From contig JAITEK010000122.1 in assembly GCA_031282085.1 (NCBI GenBank), positions 1 through 17,784 on the forward strand: a DNA stretch of 17,784 bases, read 5' to 3'. The stretch's first letter is position 1. Every line of letters begins with the position of its first letter. Shown piece by piece: positions 5,724 to 12,976 of this stretch. The notes under the pieces are model-generated. The model saw only the letters and a list, made by a program, of their open reading frames with translations. It was not told the origin of the DNA and did no database searches. Source of the DNA: Coriobacteriales bacterium (GTDB lineage Bacteria; Actinomycetota; Coriobacteriia; Coriobacteriales; UBA8131). A program made the position numbers and the translations under genes.

Positions 5724-7304
5724 ATGAGCCGGCGAGAGGAGCAGGTCGGGTTCGTCACAACGGCCACCATACAAGGCGTCGAGGCGGTGCCGGTTACGGT
5801 TGAAGTGAGCGTCGGTGCGGGTTTGCCGGGCATACATATCGTCGGCATGCCAGACACCGCCATTCAGGAAGCCAAGCAGCGGGTGCGTCAGTCGCTTAAA
5901 GCGGCGGGCTTTGAGATGCGCAACCGTTTTGTCGTCGTGAACCTGGCGCCCGGTTCTGTCAAGAAGGTCGGCTCGGGCTTCGATCTGCCCATAGCCCTGG
6001 GCTTTCTCATCGCCACCGGTCAGATAGACTCCGGGCTTGTCCGCGGTCGGCTCTGTGTGGGAGAGCTTTCTCTCGACGGGAGTGTAAAGGCCATATTCGG
6101 CCAACTTGCCTACGAACAGATAGCGCAGGAACAGGGACTGGGGTTGATGACGGGCCCCACGGTCGCCGGGGTGTTCACGCGGCGGGGGCAGGAACACGTC
6201 TGTCTCGGGCATCTCTCCGATTTGCGAGAAGGTTGTTTTGCCGAGCCGGAACCCGCCTCGCCGTTTGACTCGGGACGAGGCGCCGATTACTCGGACATCG
6301 CGGGCAACGATCTGGCAAAACGCGCCCTTCAGATAGCGGCGGCCGGTTCCCACGGTTTGTTGATGGTGGGGCCGCCCGGCTCGGGCAAGACCATGCTTGC
6401 CAGCCGCCTGCCCTCGATACTGCCGCCGCTCTCAGAGGAGGAGTGCGTTGAGAGCGCGCTCATCCACTCGGTTGCCGGGCTTCCCTTTGAGCGCATCCTC
6501 CAGGGCGAGCGCCCTTTCCGGGCGCCTCACCACGGAGCCTCACGGGCCGGCCTCATCGGTGGCGGTAATCCCACGCGGGCCGGCGAGGTCTCGCTTGCGC
6601 ACAATGGGGTGCTGTTCCTCGACGAGCTGCCCGAGTTCGGCTCATCGGTCTTGCAACTGCTCCGTCAACCGATGGAGCAGAACTTCGTCACACTGGCCCG
6701 CGCCAACGGCACAGTCACCTTCCCGGCTCGCTTCATGCTCATCGCTGCCTCCAATCCCTGTCCCTGCGGGTTTTACGGCGACCCCAAACGCGGCTGCACC
6801 TGCACGCCTCCCCAGATCAGCCGTTACCAGGGACGGGTCGGCGGCCCGCTTATGGACCGGATAGGGATTACCGTCGATGTCTGGCGCTCCGACGCCGCCC
6901 ACGTGCTCAATACCGGCAGGGGAACCACATCTGCCCAACTGCGGGAGGGCGTTATGAGGGCGCGCGCCTTTGCCGCGTGGCGCCAGGCGCGTGAGAAGGT
7001 GCAGGAGCCGCGGGACGTCTCCTGCGCTTCTGCGTGCGACGTACCAGTGGAGGCGAGCGCGGCGGACGCGGTCGCGAGCGGCGCGGGAGCGGCCCTGCTT
7101 GCCTCCTGCCGGTTGGGAACCAAGGAGCGGGCCTCACTCGAGATGATGGCGGAGCGCTACCAGCTGAGCGGCAGGGGCATCATGGGCGCGCTTGCCGTTG
7201 CCCGCACCATCGCCGACATGGAAGAGAGCGAGCGGGTCACGGGCGACCATTTGCTGGAGGCCGTAGGGTTTCGCAAGAACGACCGGGAAGCAGCAGCGGC
7301 ATGA
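5724..7304 (+). CDS. comM: ComM/YifB-family AAA+ ATPase (Mg-chelatase-like)
   Basis: 526 residues, slightly longer than the usual 500-510. In naturally competent bacteria ComM is a hexameric helicase that promotes branch migration during integration of transforming DNA. Domains: an N-terminal Lon/S5-like region (about 10-130, with GLPGIHIVGMPDTAIQEAK), the AAA+ Mg-chelatase module with Walker A GPPGSGKT (216-223) and Walker B VLFLDE (296-301), and a C-terminal lid with LSGRGIMGALAVARTIAD. A cysteine cluster NPCPCGFYGDPKRGCTC (C346, C348, C358, C360) matches the conserved family insert. The extra length lies in an Ala/Ser-rich stretch around 440-460. AGGG stands nine bases before the ATG; the start follows the yraN stop by two bases, and the stop overlaps dprA as ATGA. 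Confidence 0.96.
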   Translation: MSRREEQVGFVTTATIQGVEAVPVTVEVSVGAGLPGIHIVGMPDTAIQEAKQRVRQSLKAAGFEMRNRFVVVNLAPGSVKKVGSGFDLPIALGFLIATGQIDSGLVRGRLCVGELSLDGSVKAIFGQLAYEQIAQEQGLGLMTGPTVAGVFTRRGQEHVCLGHLSDLREGCFAEPEPASPFDSGRGADYSDIAGNDLAKRALQIAAAGSHGLLMVGPPGSGKTMLASRLPSILPPLSEEECVESALIHSVAGLPFERILQGERPFRAPHHGASRAGLIGGGNPTRAGEVSLAHNGVLFLDELPEFGSSVLQLLRQPMEQNFVTLARANGTVTFPARFMLIAASNPCPCGFYGDPKRGCTCTPPQISRYQGRVGGPLMDRIGITVDVWRSDAAHVLNTGRGTTSAQLREGVMRARAFAAWRQAREKVQEPRDVSCASACDVPVEASAADAVASGAGAALLASCRLGTKERASLEMMAERYQLSGRGIMGALAVARTIADMEESERVTGDHLLEAVGFRKNDREAAAA

Positions 7305-8206
7305 TAGCCTCAAAAGCCCCGCGATATGAGATCGAGCGCGGTCATCCTCACTATCCCGAAGGGCTGCATCGGGTTGAGCAACCTCCTGAGCGGCTCTATC
7401 TCAGAGGCGCGTGCGAGACGCTTGGCATACCAGGGCTGGCCATCGTCGGAGCGCGCAAGGCGACGCCCTATGGACTCAACTGCGCACGGCGTTTTGCGCG
7501 CCTGGCGGCAGCTCGGGGCATCGCGGTGATCTCAGGCGGTGCGATCGGCTGCGACCAAGCGGCGCACAGAGGGGCTTTGGAGATGGGCGGCAAGACGGTT
7601 GTGGTGCTCGGATGCGGGGCGGACGTCGTGTATCCCCAGCGGGGCCGTGAGCTGTTTGAGGAGGTGCTTGCCACGGGAGGAGCCATCGTTGCGGAGGCTC
7701 CTTGGGGCGCCCCGCCGTCGCGCTGGGGGTTTCGCCGTCGCAATCGGCTCATAGCCGGTATAGCCCGTGCCACCCTCATCGTTGAGGCCGGCCTGCCCAG
7801 CGGCACCTTCTCGACCGCTGACGCCACCCTTGCCCAGGGCAAGGAGGTTCTCGCGGTGCCCGGTTCGATCTTCGCGCAGGAGTCAAAAGGCGCAAACCAC
7901 CTTATCCTGCATGGCGCCTTGCCCATCGTCGACGACGAGAGCTTTGAGGACGCTCTCAGCCAGGTATTCGGCAGGTCAACGGTAATCGGCGCCCCGGCGT
8001 CGCTCGGGTTTACCGCGGGTGCTCAAGCGCAGAATGGGAGGCAGACCAAAACGCTCGCCGCCCTCGTCCAACAACCGCTGCGTGTGGAAGAACTCCTCGG
8101 CATCTGTGGCGATGAGGTCACCGAGGTGGTACGCTATCTGTCTGCGCTGGAGCTTGCGGGCTTGGTAACACGTCTGCGGGATGGCCGTTATTCGGCTTGC
8201 GCTTAG
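7301..8206 (+). CDS. dprA: DNA-processing protein DprA
   Basis: 301 residues. DprA binds incoming single-stranded DNA in the cytosol and loads RecA during natural transformation. The start ATG overlaps the comM stop (ATGA, 7301-7304), implying coupled translation. The Rossmann-fold core is intact: VGARKATPYG (49-58), ISGGAIGCDQAAHRGAL (77-93), VVLGCGADVVYP (101-112), FRRRNRLIAG (144-153), VEAGLPSGTFSTA (161-173) and VPGSIFAQESKGANHLI (187-202). Residues about 245-300 resemble the DprA C-terminal winged-helix domain. It lacks the longer N-terminal SAM/HhH extension of the 374-residue E. coli-type protein. The neighbouring comM suggests a transformation role, but whether this organism is competent cannot be seen from one locus. 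Confidence 0.96.
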   Translation: MIASKAPRYEIERGHPHYPEGLHRVEQPPERLYLRGACETLGIPGLAIVGARKATPYGLNCARRFARLAAARGIAVISGGAIGCDQAAHRGALEMGGKTVVVLGCGADVVYPQRGRELFEEVLATGGAIVAEAPWGAPPSRWGFRRRNRLIAGIARATLIVEAGLPSGTFSTADATLAQGKEVLAVPGSIFAQESKGANHLILHGALPIVDDESFEDALSQVFGRSTVIGAPASLGFTAGAQAQNGRQTKTLAALVQQPLRVEELLGICGDEVTEVVRYLSALELAGLVTRLRDGRYSACA

Positions 8207-8247
8207 GTATCTGAGAATACAGGGAAGCACCGGAGAGAAGACTGTGT

Positions 8248-9615
8248 ATGAGTGAGAGCGTGACCATCATAGGTGGGGGACTTGCCGGTTCGGAGGCCGC
8301 CTGGCAGCTTGCCGAACGGGGTGTGTTGGTGCGTCTGTACGAGATGCGCCCGCGGCGGCAGACTCCCGTGCACCGAGGCGGGGACCTGGCGGAGTTGGTT
8401 TGTTCCAACTCCCTCAAGAGCCTTGACGCAAACACGGCCGCTGGCGCCCTCAAATATGAGTTGTCCACACTCGGCTCTCAGGTGTTGCGCTGCGCCTTGG
8501 AGACACGGGTCGCGGCCGGAGGGGCACTCGCCGTCGACCGGGAGGCCTTTGCCCAGCTCGTGACGGAAAGTCTGGAGGCACACCCGAACGTGGAGCTTAT
8601 CCGCGAGGAGTTCACCGCGCTTCCTGCGCTTATCGAGGCGCAGTCCCCCGTTATCCTGGCAACCGGCCCTCTGACCTCGTCGGCTCTCGAGGAGCAACTC
8701 GTCGGCCTGCTCGGGCAGGAGAGCCTCGCCTTCTTCGACGCGGCGGCTCCTGTTGTCGAGGCGCCTTCGCTTGATACCGAGCGTCTGTTCTTCCAATCGC
8801 GCTACGACAAAAGCGGCGCCGACTATCTCAACGCTCCCTTAACGCGCGAGGAATACGACCATCTGGTGCGCGAGCTTACGGAGGCGCAGCGGGTCATACC
8901 GCGCTCCTTTGAGACGGCGGAGTTATTCCAGGCCTGCCAGCCTGTTGAGGAGGTCGCCCGCAGCGGACACGACACGCTGCGTCACGGGGCGCTCAAACCG
9001 GTCGGTCTCAGGGACCCGCGTACAGGGCAGCGCCCCTGGGCCGTGGTCCAGTTGCGTCCTGAGAACAATGAGGGGACGGCCTACAACCTGGTCGGCTTCC
9101 AGACCAATCTGACCTTCGGTGAGCAGGAGCGCATATTCCGCCTCATCCCAGGTCTCGAGCAGGCCGTGTTCTCGCGTTTTGGCGTCATGCACCGCAACAC
9201 CTTCGTCAACACGCCCCGGGTGCTCAGCAGGAGCTTCGCCCTGCGCTCTCATCCCTTCCTGCGCTTCGCAGGGCAGATAACCGGTACCGAGGGTTACGCC
9301 GAGGCGATAGCAAGTGGCTTGTTCGCGGCGCTTGCCACCTATGCTGAGCTGCGAGGTCTTGAGGCGCCCGTGTTGCCGGTAGAGACGGTGCTCGGCTCGC
9401 TGTTTGCGTATGCGACCAACCCTGGGCTTGAGGACTACCAGCCCATGCACGTCAACTACGGCATCATCAAGGCACTGCCCGCTCCGCCACGGCGCAAGAA
9501 GGAGCGTTATGCGGCATACCGTCAGCGAGCGTGCGTTGCCGTTGAGGCATTCAGGGAGCAGCACCGCTTCCTTTCGCTTCTTCCCGCGTACCCGGTTCCC
9601 TTTTTGGAGCCATGA
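8248..9615 (+). CDS. trmFO: Folate-dependent tRNA (uracil-54-C5)-methyltransferase
   Basis: 455 residues. TrmFO uses methylenetetrahydrofolate and FADH2 to make ribothymidine at tRNA position 54. The N-terminal dinucleotide motif VTIIGGGLAGSEAAWQ (about 5-20) binds FAD. Family blocks follow: ELVCSNSLKS with C52, YDKSGADYLNAP (186-197), ELFQACQPVEE with C230, RHGALKPVGL, YNLVGFQTNLTFGEQERIF, VMHRNTFVN and GQITGTEGYAEA. C52 and C230 correspond to the two catalytic-pathway cysteines (C53, C226) of the B. subtilis enzyme. The ATG at 8248 has GGAGAG ten bases upstream and lies 41 bases after dprA. topA, which often separates dprA from trmFO in Firmicutes, is absent here. The stop overlaps the xerC start as ATGA. 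Confidence 0.97.
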   Translation: MSESVTIIGGGLAGSEAAWQLAERGVLVRLYEMRPRRQTPVHRGGDLAELVCSNSLKSLDANTAAGALKYELSTLGSQVLRCALETRVAAGGALAVDREAFAQLVTESLEAHPNVELIREEFTALPALIEAQSPVILATGPLTSSALEEQLVGLLGQESLAFFDAAAPVVEAPSLDTERLFFQSRYDKSGADYLNAPLTREEYDHLVRELTEAQRVIPRSFETAELFQACQPVEEVARSGHDTLRHGALKPVGLRDPRTGQRPWAVVQLRPENNEGTAYNLVGFQTNLTFGEQERIFRLIPGLEQAVFSRFGVMHRNTFVNTPRVLSRSFALRSHPFLRFAGQITGTEGYAEAIASGLFAALATYAELRGLEAPVLPVETVLGSLFAYATNPGLEDYQPMHVNYGIIKALPAPPRRKKERYAAYRQRACVAVEAFREQHRFLSLLPAYPVPFLEP

Positions 9616-10664
9616 GTGCGATGCGCCCGTGCTACCATGAGGCTATGACAGCTACCGGAGGAACAACAGAGGGCCACGGCGGTCGCGACCGCCTGCCAGC
9701 GGCGCAGGCCGCTTCAGACCAGAGCACCCTGGAGCGGGTCGCTTCGGCACATGCGGCCGCGCGGCAAGCCGACTGGGATAGGCTCGTCGACGCCTTTCTC
9801 ACGGTGCTTCGCGTTGAGCGCAACCTCTCACCGCATACCGTCAGGGCCTATAGCTGTGATCTCGCCGATCTCTGCACGTGGATGGAGCGCGAAGGTCTGA
9901 TGCTTGGCGACATCGAGCACCGGGCCGCCCGTCGTTATCTCGCGGAGATGGACCGTGCCCGCTATAGCCGCGCCACCATCAACCGACGCCTTTCGGCCGT
10001 AAAGGCCTTCTTCACCTGGCTTGTGGAGAGCGGCCATCTTGAGGCCGACCCCCTGAGCGTGGTCTCGGGTCCTCGGCAGCCCCGACGGCTTCCCGTAACG
10101 CTTACCGCCGAAGATGTTAAGCGTCTGCTTGAGGTCAGCGAGACGGATACCCCGGTCGGCTTGCGCAACCAAGCGATCATCGAGTTGCTCTATGCCAGCG
10201 GTGCACGTATCTCGGAGGTGGCGGGGCTCAGCGTCAACGCGATCGATTTCCCCCAGATGCGGGTCACGGTCTTCGGTAAGGGCTCCAAACAGCGCATCAT
10301 CCCCCTGCACCGGCTTGCCCTGCGCACCCTGCACGAATACCTCACGATAGCACGCCCCCGTCTGCTCACCTCTGCGGATCGTCCCACGGACGCGCTGTTC
10401 CTCAGCACGCGCGGTACGCAGATGAGTGCCGACTCCATCCGCAAGATGTTCAAACAGGCGCTCAGCTCGGCAGGACTCGACCCTTCTCTCTCTCCGCACG
10501 ACCTGCGCCACTCCTTTGCCACCGACCTGCTCGACGGCGGCGCCGACCTGCGCTCGGTACAGGAGATGCTCGGCCACGCGAGCCTCTCGACCACGCAGAT
10601 ATACACCCATCTCTCCGTCGGTCACCTCAAGGACACGCACGCCCGCGCCCACCCCCGCGCCTGA
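9612..10664 (+). CDS. xerC: Tyrosine recombinase XerC-type
   Basis: 350 residues from the ATG at 9612, which overlaps the trmFO stop (ATGA). XerC acts with XerD at dif to resolve chromosome dimers at division. The N-terminal SAM-like DNA-binding domain spans about 55-145 (VERNLSPHTVRAYSCDL) and the catalytic domain about 160-345. All catalytic residues are present: R199 (ASGARISE), K223 (FGKGSKQR), H296 and R299 (HDLRH), H322 (LGHASLSTTQ) and Y331 (IYTH). The C-terminal HARAHPRA is typical of XerC/XerD. Pairing with trmFO matches the B. subtilis gid-codV arrangement and favours XerC over XerD. The first 40-50 residues are low-complexity and extra to the family, so the second ATG at 9645 (339 residues) is a plausible alternative start; a TACCAT box lies 6 bases before it. 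Confidence 0.93.
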   Translation: MSAMRPCYHEAMTATGGTTEGHGGRDRLPAAQAASDQSTLERVASAHAAARQADWDRLVDAFLTVLRVERNLSPHTVRAYSCDLADLCTWMEREGLMLGDIEHRAARRYLAEMDRARYSRATINRRLSAVKAFFTWLVESGHLEADPLSVVSGPRQPRRLPVTLTAEDVKRLLEVSETDTPVGLRNQAIIELLYASGARISEVAGLSVNAIDFPQMRVTVFGKGSKQRIIPLHRLALRTLHEYLTIARPRLLTSADRPTDALFLSTRGTQMSADSIRKMFKQALSSAGLDPSLSPHDLRHSFATDLLDGGADLRSVQEMLGHASLSTTQIYTHLSVGHLKDTHARAHPRA

Positions 10665-10687
10665 CCTTCCGGCATTTAGACCCCCAA

Positions 10688-10700
10688 AGACATAATGTCT
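10688..10700. promoter_or_regulatory. Perfect 13-base dyad, candidate operator of the rpmF-plsX promoter
   Basis: AGACAT-A-ATGTCT is a perfect inverted repeat with a one-base centre. It ends one base before the -35 element at 10702. That position suits an activator or a repressor site. No T-run follows, and the stem has no usable loop, so it is not a terminator. The binding protein cannot be named from sequence. Confidence 0.45.
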
Positions 10701-10701
10701 C

Positions 10702-10730
10702 TACACAAGTGGAAGGATTACTGGTAAAAT
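10702..10730 (+). promoter_or_regulatory. Promoter of the rpmF-plsX-rnc unit
   Basis: TACACA (10702-10707, 4/6), a 17-base spacer and TAAAAT (10725-10730, 5/6), with TGG just before the -10 giving an extended -10 element. Transcription would start near 10737, giving a leader of about 75 bases to rpmF. This is one of the best promoter matches in the window. Confidence 0.68.
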
Positions 10731-10774
10731 AGCCGTTTGTGCTTTCAGGCATAGAAGTTTCAATGAGTAGAATC

Positions 10775-10789
10775 CACCACACGGTGGTG
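10775..10789 (+). promoter_or_regulatory. rpmF leader hairpin upstream of the ribosome binding site
   Basis: CACCAC (10775-10780), loop ACG and GTGGTG (10784-10789) form a perfect 6-base-pair hairpin. An alternative stem, CACAC (10778-10782) with GTGTG (10787-10791), uses overlapping bases. It ends a few bases before the AAGGAAAGGAA purine tract that serves as the rpmF ribosome binding site, so it could affect translation. There is no T-run. Confidence 0.4.
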
Positions 10790-10811
10790 TGAAGGAAAGG
10801 AACCGGAAAAC

Positions 10812-10991
10812 ATGGCAGTCCCCAAGCGCAAAAGCGGTCGTGCCGTCACCCATTCACGTCGCAGCGCCAACACCAAGGTCGCCGTGGCCCCACGCTCGGT
10901 TTGTCCGCAGTGTGGCGCAGCCAAGCTCCCTCATTTCGTCTGTCCCAACTGCGGCTACTATAAGGGCCGGGAGGTCATCGTCACGGAGTAA
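10812..10991 (+). CDS. rpmF: Large ribosomal subunit protein bL32, zinc-binding type
   Basis: A 59-residue product starting MAVPKRKSGRA, with the start ATG preceded by AAAGGAA nine bases upstream. bL32 is a small protein of the large subunit near the peptidyl-transferase exit region. It keeps the zinc ribbon: C31-P-Q-C34 and C44-P-N-C47, so it is the C+ paralogue type rather than the cysteine-free form made under zinc shortage in some bacteria. The basic N-terminal half and the ending YYKGREVIVTE fit the family. It is followed 90 bases later by plsX, a classic pairing. The DUF177 (yceD) gene that often precedes rpmF is not present; xerC is upstream instead. Confidence 0.96.
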   Translation: MAVPKRKSGRAVTHSRRSANTKVAVAPRSVCPQCGAAKLPHFVCPNCGYYKGREVIVTE

Positions 10992-11081
10992 TGCGGTTGG
11001 GCGAAGGGCGCTTTTCGCGGGTCTTGGACCAAAGCCCGCCTGTGCCTGAAGCCTTGATGCGTTACTGCGGGTCATGATGCT

Positions 11082-12128
11082 TTGAGAAGGGGAGTTTTCA
11101 TCAGCGCGGCAATCACCATAGACGCCACAGCGGCATCCAGTACCGAACCGGTAACCATCGCGGTCGACGCCATGGGCGGGGACAGCGCACCCGAGGTCGT
11201 GCTGGAAGGGGTGGAGCGTGCGCTTGAGGCGGACCCTCTGCTCACGGTGCTGCTCGTCGGCGCCGCTTCTGTTGTCGAGCCCTTTGCCGCCGCACACGCC
11301 GGTCGCGTCGTCGCGGCTGCGGCCAGCGAAGTCATCGGCATGGACGAGCACCCTGCCCAGGCGGTGCGCGACAAGAAGGACTCCTCCATCGTCGTCGGCT
11401 GCCGTCTCGTTAAGGACGGGCAGGCACAAGGCTTCTTCTCCGCTGGTTCCACCGGCGCCTGCATGGCAGCGGGGACGCTTATCATCGGTCGCGTCAGGGG
11501 CGTGTCCCGTCCCGCCATCGCCAGTGTGCTCCCGGCGCCATCAGCGCCGGTCATCCTTCTCGACGTGGGCGCCAACGCCGACGTCAAACCCGAGTATCTC
11601 GTCCAATTCGCGCAGATGGCCGTTATCTATGCCCAGCGTATCATGGGCGTTGCAAATCCGCGCGTCGGCCTGCTCAACATAGGTGAAGAAGAAACCAAGG
11701 GCTCGGTGCTCGCACAGGAGACCTTTGGGCTTTTGCGTGAGAAGGTCGAGGGTTTTGCGGGTAACGCGGAGGGTACGGACCTCCTTAACGGCCGCTTCGA
11801 CGTCATCGTCACCGATGGCTTCACGGGCAACGTCACGCTTAAGGCCATTGAGGGTGTTGCCGACGTCCTGTTCGGCCAGCTCAAGGCTGTGCTCACGGCA
11901 ACAACCGTCCGCAAACTTGCTGCTTCGGTCATCAAGCCGGGGCTCAAGCAGCTCAAGAAAAGCCTCAGTGCCGATGAGGTCGGCGGCGCTCCTCTGCTCG
12001 GGCTGAAGGCGAGTTGTATCATCGGCCACGGATCCTCCAACGCCAAGGCCATTGCCAACGGCATCGCGGTGACGGCGCGCTGCTCACGCGAGAAGGTGTC
12101 CGAGACCATCGCGGCGGCGGTGGATTAA
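11082..12128 (+). CDS. plsX: Phosphate acyltransferase PlsX
   Basis: 348 residues from a TTG at 11082. PlsX converts acyl-ACP to acyl-phosphate for phospholipid synthesis at the membrane. Conserved blocks: VTIAVDAMGGDSAPE, GMDEHPAQAVRDKKDSS, FFSAGSTGACMAAG, LLDVGANADVKPEYL, LLNIGEEETKGS, EGTDLLNGRFDVIVTDGFTG, and GLKASCIIGHGSSNAKA. The start is unclear. There is no ATG or GTG before the conserved domain, and the TTG has no ribosome binding site, yet a strong AAGGGGAG (11087-11094) inside the frame points to the ATC at 11100. The first 20-25 residues are non-conserved in either case. acpP, often between plsX and rnc, is missing here. rnc starts one base after the stop, so translation is probably coupled. 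Confidence 0.95.
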   Translation: MRRGVFISAAITIDATAASSTEPVTIAVDAMGGDSAPEVVLEGVERALEADPLLTVLLVGAASVVEPFAAAHAGRVVAAAASEVIGMDEHPAQAVRDKKDSSIVVGCRLVKDGQAQGFFSAGSTGACMAAGTLIIGRVRGVSRPAIASVLPAPSAPVILLDVGANADVKPEYLVQFAQMAVIYAQRIMGVANPRVGLLNIGEEETKGSVLAQETFGLLREKVEGFAGNAEGTDLLNGRFDVIVTDGFTGNVTLKAIEGVADVLFGQLKAVLTATTVRKLAASVIKPGLKQLKKSLSADEVGGAPLLGLKASCIIGHGSSNAKAIANGIAVTARCSREKVSETIAAAVD

Positions 12129-12129
12129 G

Positions 12130-12855
12130 ATGCAGCTCAGCGATGAGGAGAAACTGCGCTACGTCAATGACGCCGAGCGCATCATCGGTTACATCTTCAC
12201 GGACAAAGACCTCCTGATACGCGCGCTGACACACCCTTCGGCCATCGAGGAGGACCCCATCGCAGGTTCATACGAGCGCCTCGAGTTCTTGGGCGACTCG
12301 CTGCTGGGCGCCTTTATCGCCTTCACGATCTACGAGCGATTCCCCGACCTCGACGAGGGTGCGCTGACCCGCATCAAGGTCTCTCTCGTCTCGGGCGGCA
12401 TGCTCTCGCGGCAGGCTGAGGAGCTGGGACTCGAGGATATCATCATCTTCGGCTCATCGGAGAAGGGCACGGGAAAGCGCGGCCTGACGTCGGCGCTGGA
12501 GAACGTCTTCGAGGCGTTGACCGCGGCCATAGCCCTCGACGGCGGCATGGCGGCGGCGTGGGATTGGGTGATGAGGACCCTCGGTGAGCATATTTCGCGC
12601 GACATCGCGGCCGAGCCGGAGAATCCCAAGTCCGTCCTCCAGGAAAAACTCCAGGTCGACCGCATCACGCCGACCTATGAATTGGTCGAATCCCATGGCC
12701 CTCCTCACGAGCGCATCTTCATCAGTAACGTGCTCTCAAACGGCAAGGTCATCGGAACGGGGACCGGTCATTCCAAGAAAGACGCCGAGAGTGCGGCGGC
12801 GGCACAGGCCCTCAAGCGTCTTCGCCGCGCAGATAAGGGGAAAAAGCTCAAATGA
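12130..12855 (+). CDS. rnc: Ribonuclease III
   Basis: 241 residues. RNase III cuts double-stranded RNA, including rRNA precursors. The endonuclease domain (about 10-155) contains the signature ERLEFLGDSLL with E52 and D56, and E128 in ENVFEALTAAI, equivalent to E117 of the E. coli enzyme. The position equivalent to D114 of E. coli is N125 here, an unusual change at a metal-binding site (see findings). The double-stranded-RNA-binding domain spans about 166-235 (NPKSVLQEKLQ through KKDAESAAAAQALKRL). The start is one base after the plsX stop with only a GGTGG-like site, so coupling to plsX is likely. The basic tail ends in KGKKLK. smc follows after 121 bases, the same order as in many Gram-positives. 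Confidence 0.95.
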   Translation: MQLSDEEKLRYVNDAERIIGYIFTDKDLLIRALTHPSAIEEDPIAGSYERLEFLGDSLLGAFIAFTIYERFPDLDEGALTRIKVSLVSGGMLSRQAEELGLEDIIIFGSSEKGTGKRGLTSALENVFEALTAAIALDGGMAAAWDWVMRTLGEHISRDIAAEPENPKSVLQEKLQVDRITPTYELVESHGPPHERIFISNVLSNGKVIGTGTGHSKKDAESAAAAQALKRLRRADKGKKLK

Positions 12856-12856
12856 G

Positions 12857-12877
12857 AGCGCCCGCGGCGGTCGCTTT
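12857..12877 (+). terminator. Weak terminator-like hairpin after rnc
   Basis: AGCG (12857-12860) pairs with CGCT (12872-12875) and CCG (12862-12864) with CGG (12868-12870), with one mismatch and a three-base loop, and only TTT at the end. It starts two bases after the rnc stop. The short T-tract suggests partial termination at most. Confidence 0.4.
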
Positions 12878-12881
12878 CCAC

Positions 12882-12887
12882 TAGAAT
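12882..12887 (+). promoter_or_regulatory. Candidate -10 box upstream of smc
   Basis: TAGAAT is a 5/6 match to the -10 consensus and lies just after the rnc hairpin. No good -35 is visible at the expected spacing. Transcription would start near 12894, giving a leader of about 83 bases that includes the hairpin at 12905-12933. Confidence 0.4.
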
Positions 12888-12904
12888 ATCCCTAGGGCAT
12901 TGTC

Positions 12905-12933
12905 CCGGTAGTTTGGGTGCGCCCCGCTACCGG
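12905..12933 (+). promoter_or_regulatory. Hairpin in the smc leader
   Basis: CCGGTAG (12905-12911) and CTACCGG (12927-12933) are a perfect 7-base inverted repeat. Inside it, GGG (12915-12917) can pair with CCC (12922-12924) around TGCG, extending the stem. There is no T-run after it, so it is not an intrinsic terminator. It could be a regulatory RNA hairpin or a DNA site for a dimeric protein. Confidence 0.45.
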
Positions 12934-12976
12934 TATCCGAGCAAAGACGTTCTATTGCACCGGCGAGGAGGCTGGC

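Noticed and set aside
7034..7300. Upstream extension of the dprA frame into comM
   Set aside because: Overlaps the conserved C-terminal domain of comM; the ATGA-coupled start at 7301 gives a normal DprA.
10789..11049. 86-codon plus-strand frame overlapping rpmF
   Set aside because: Out of frame with the clear bL32 gene at 10812-10991; its Ser/Pro/Arg-rich product has no family features.
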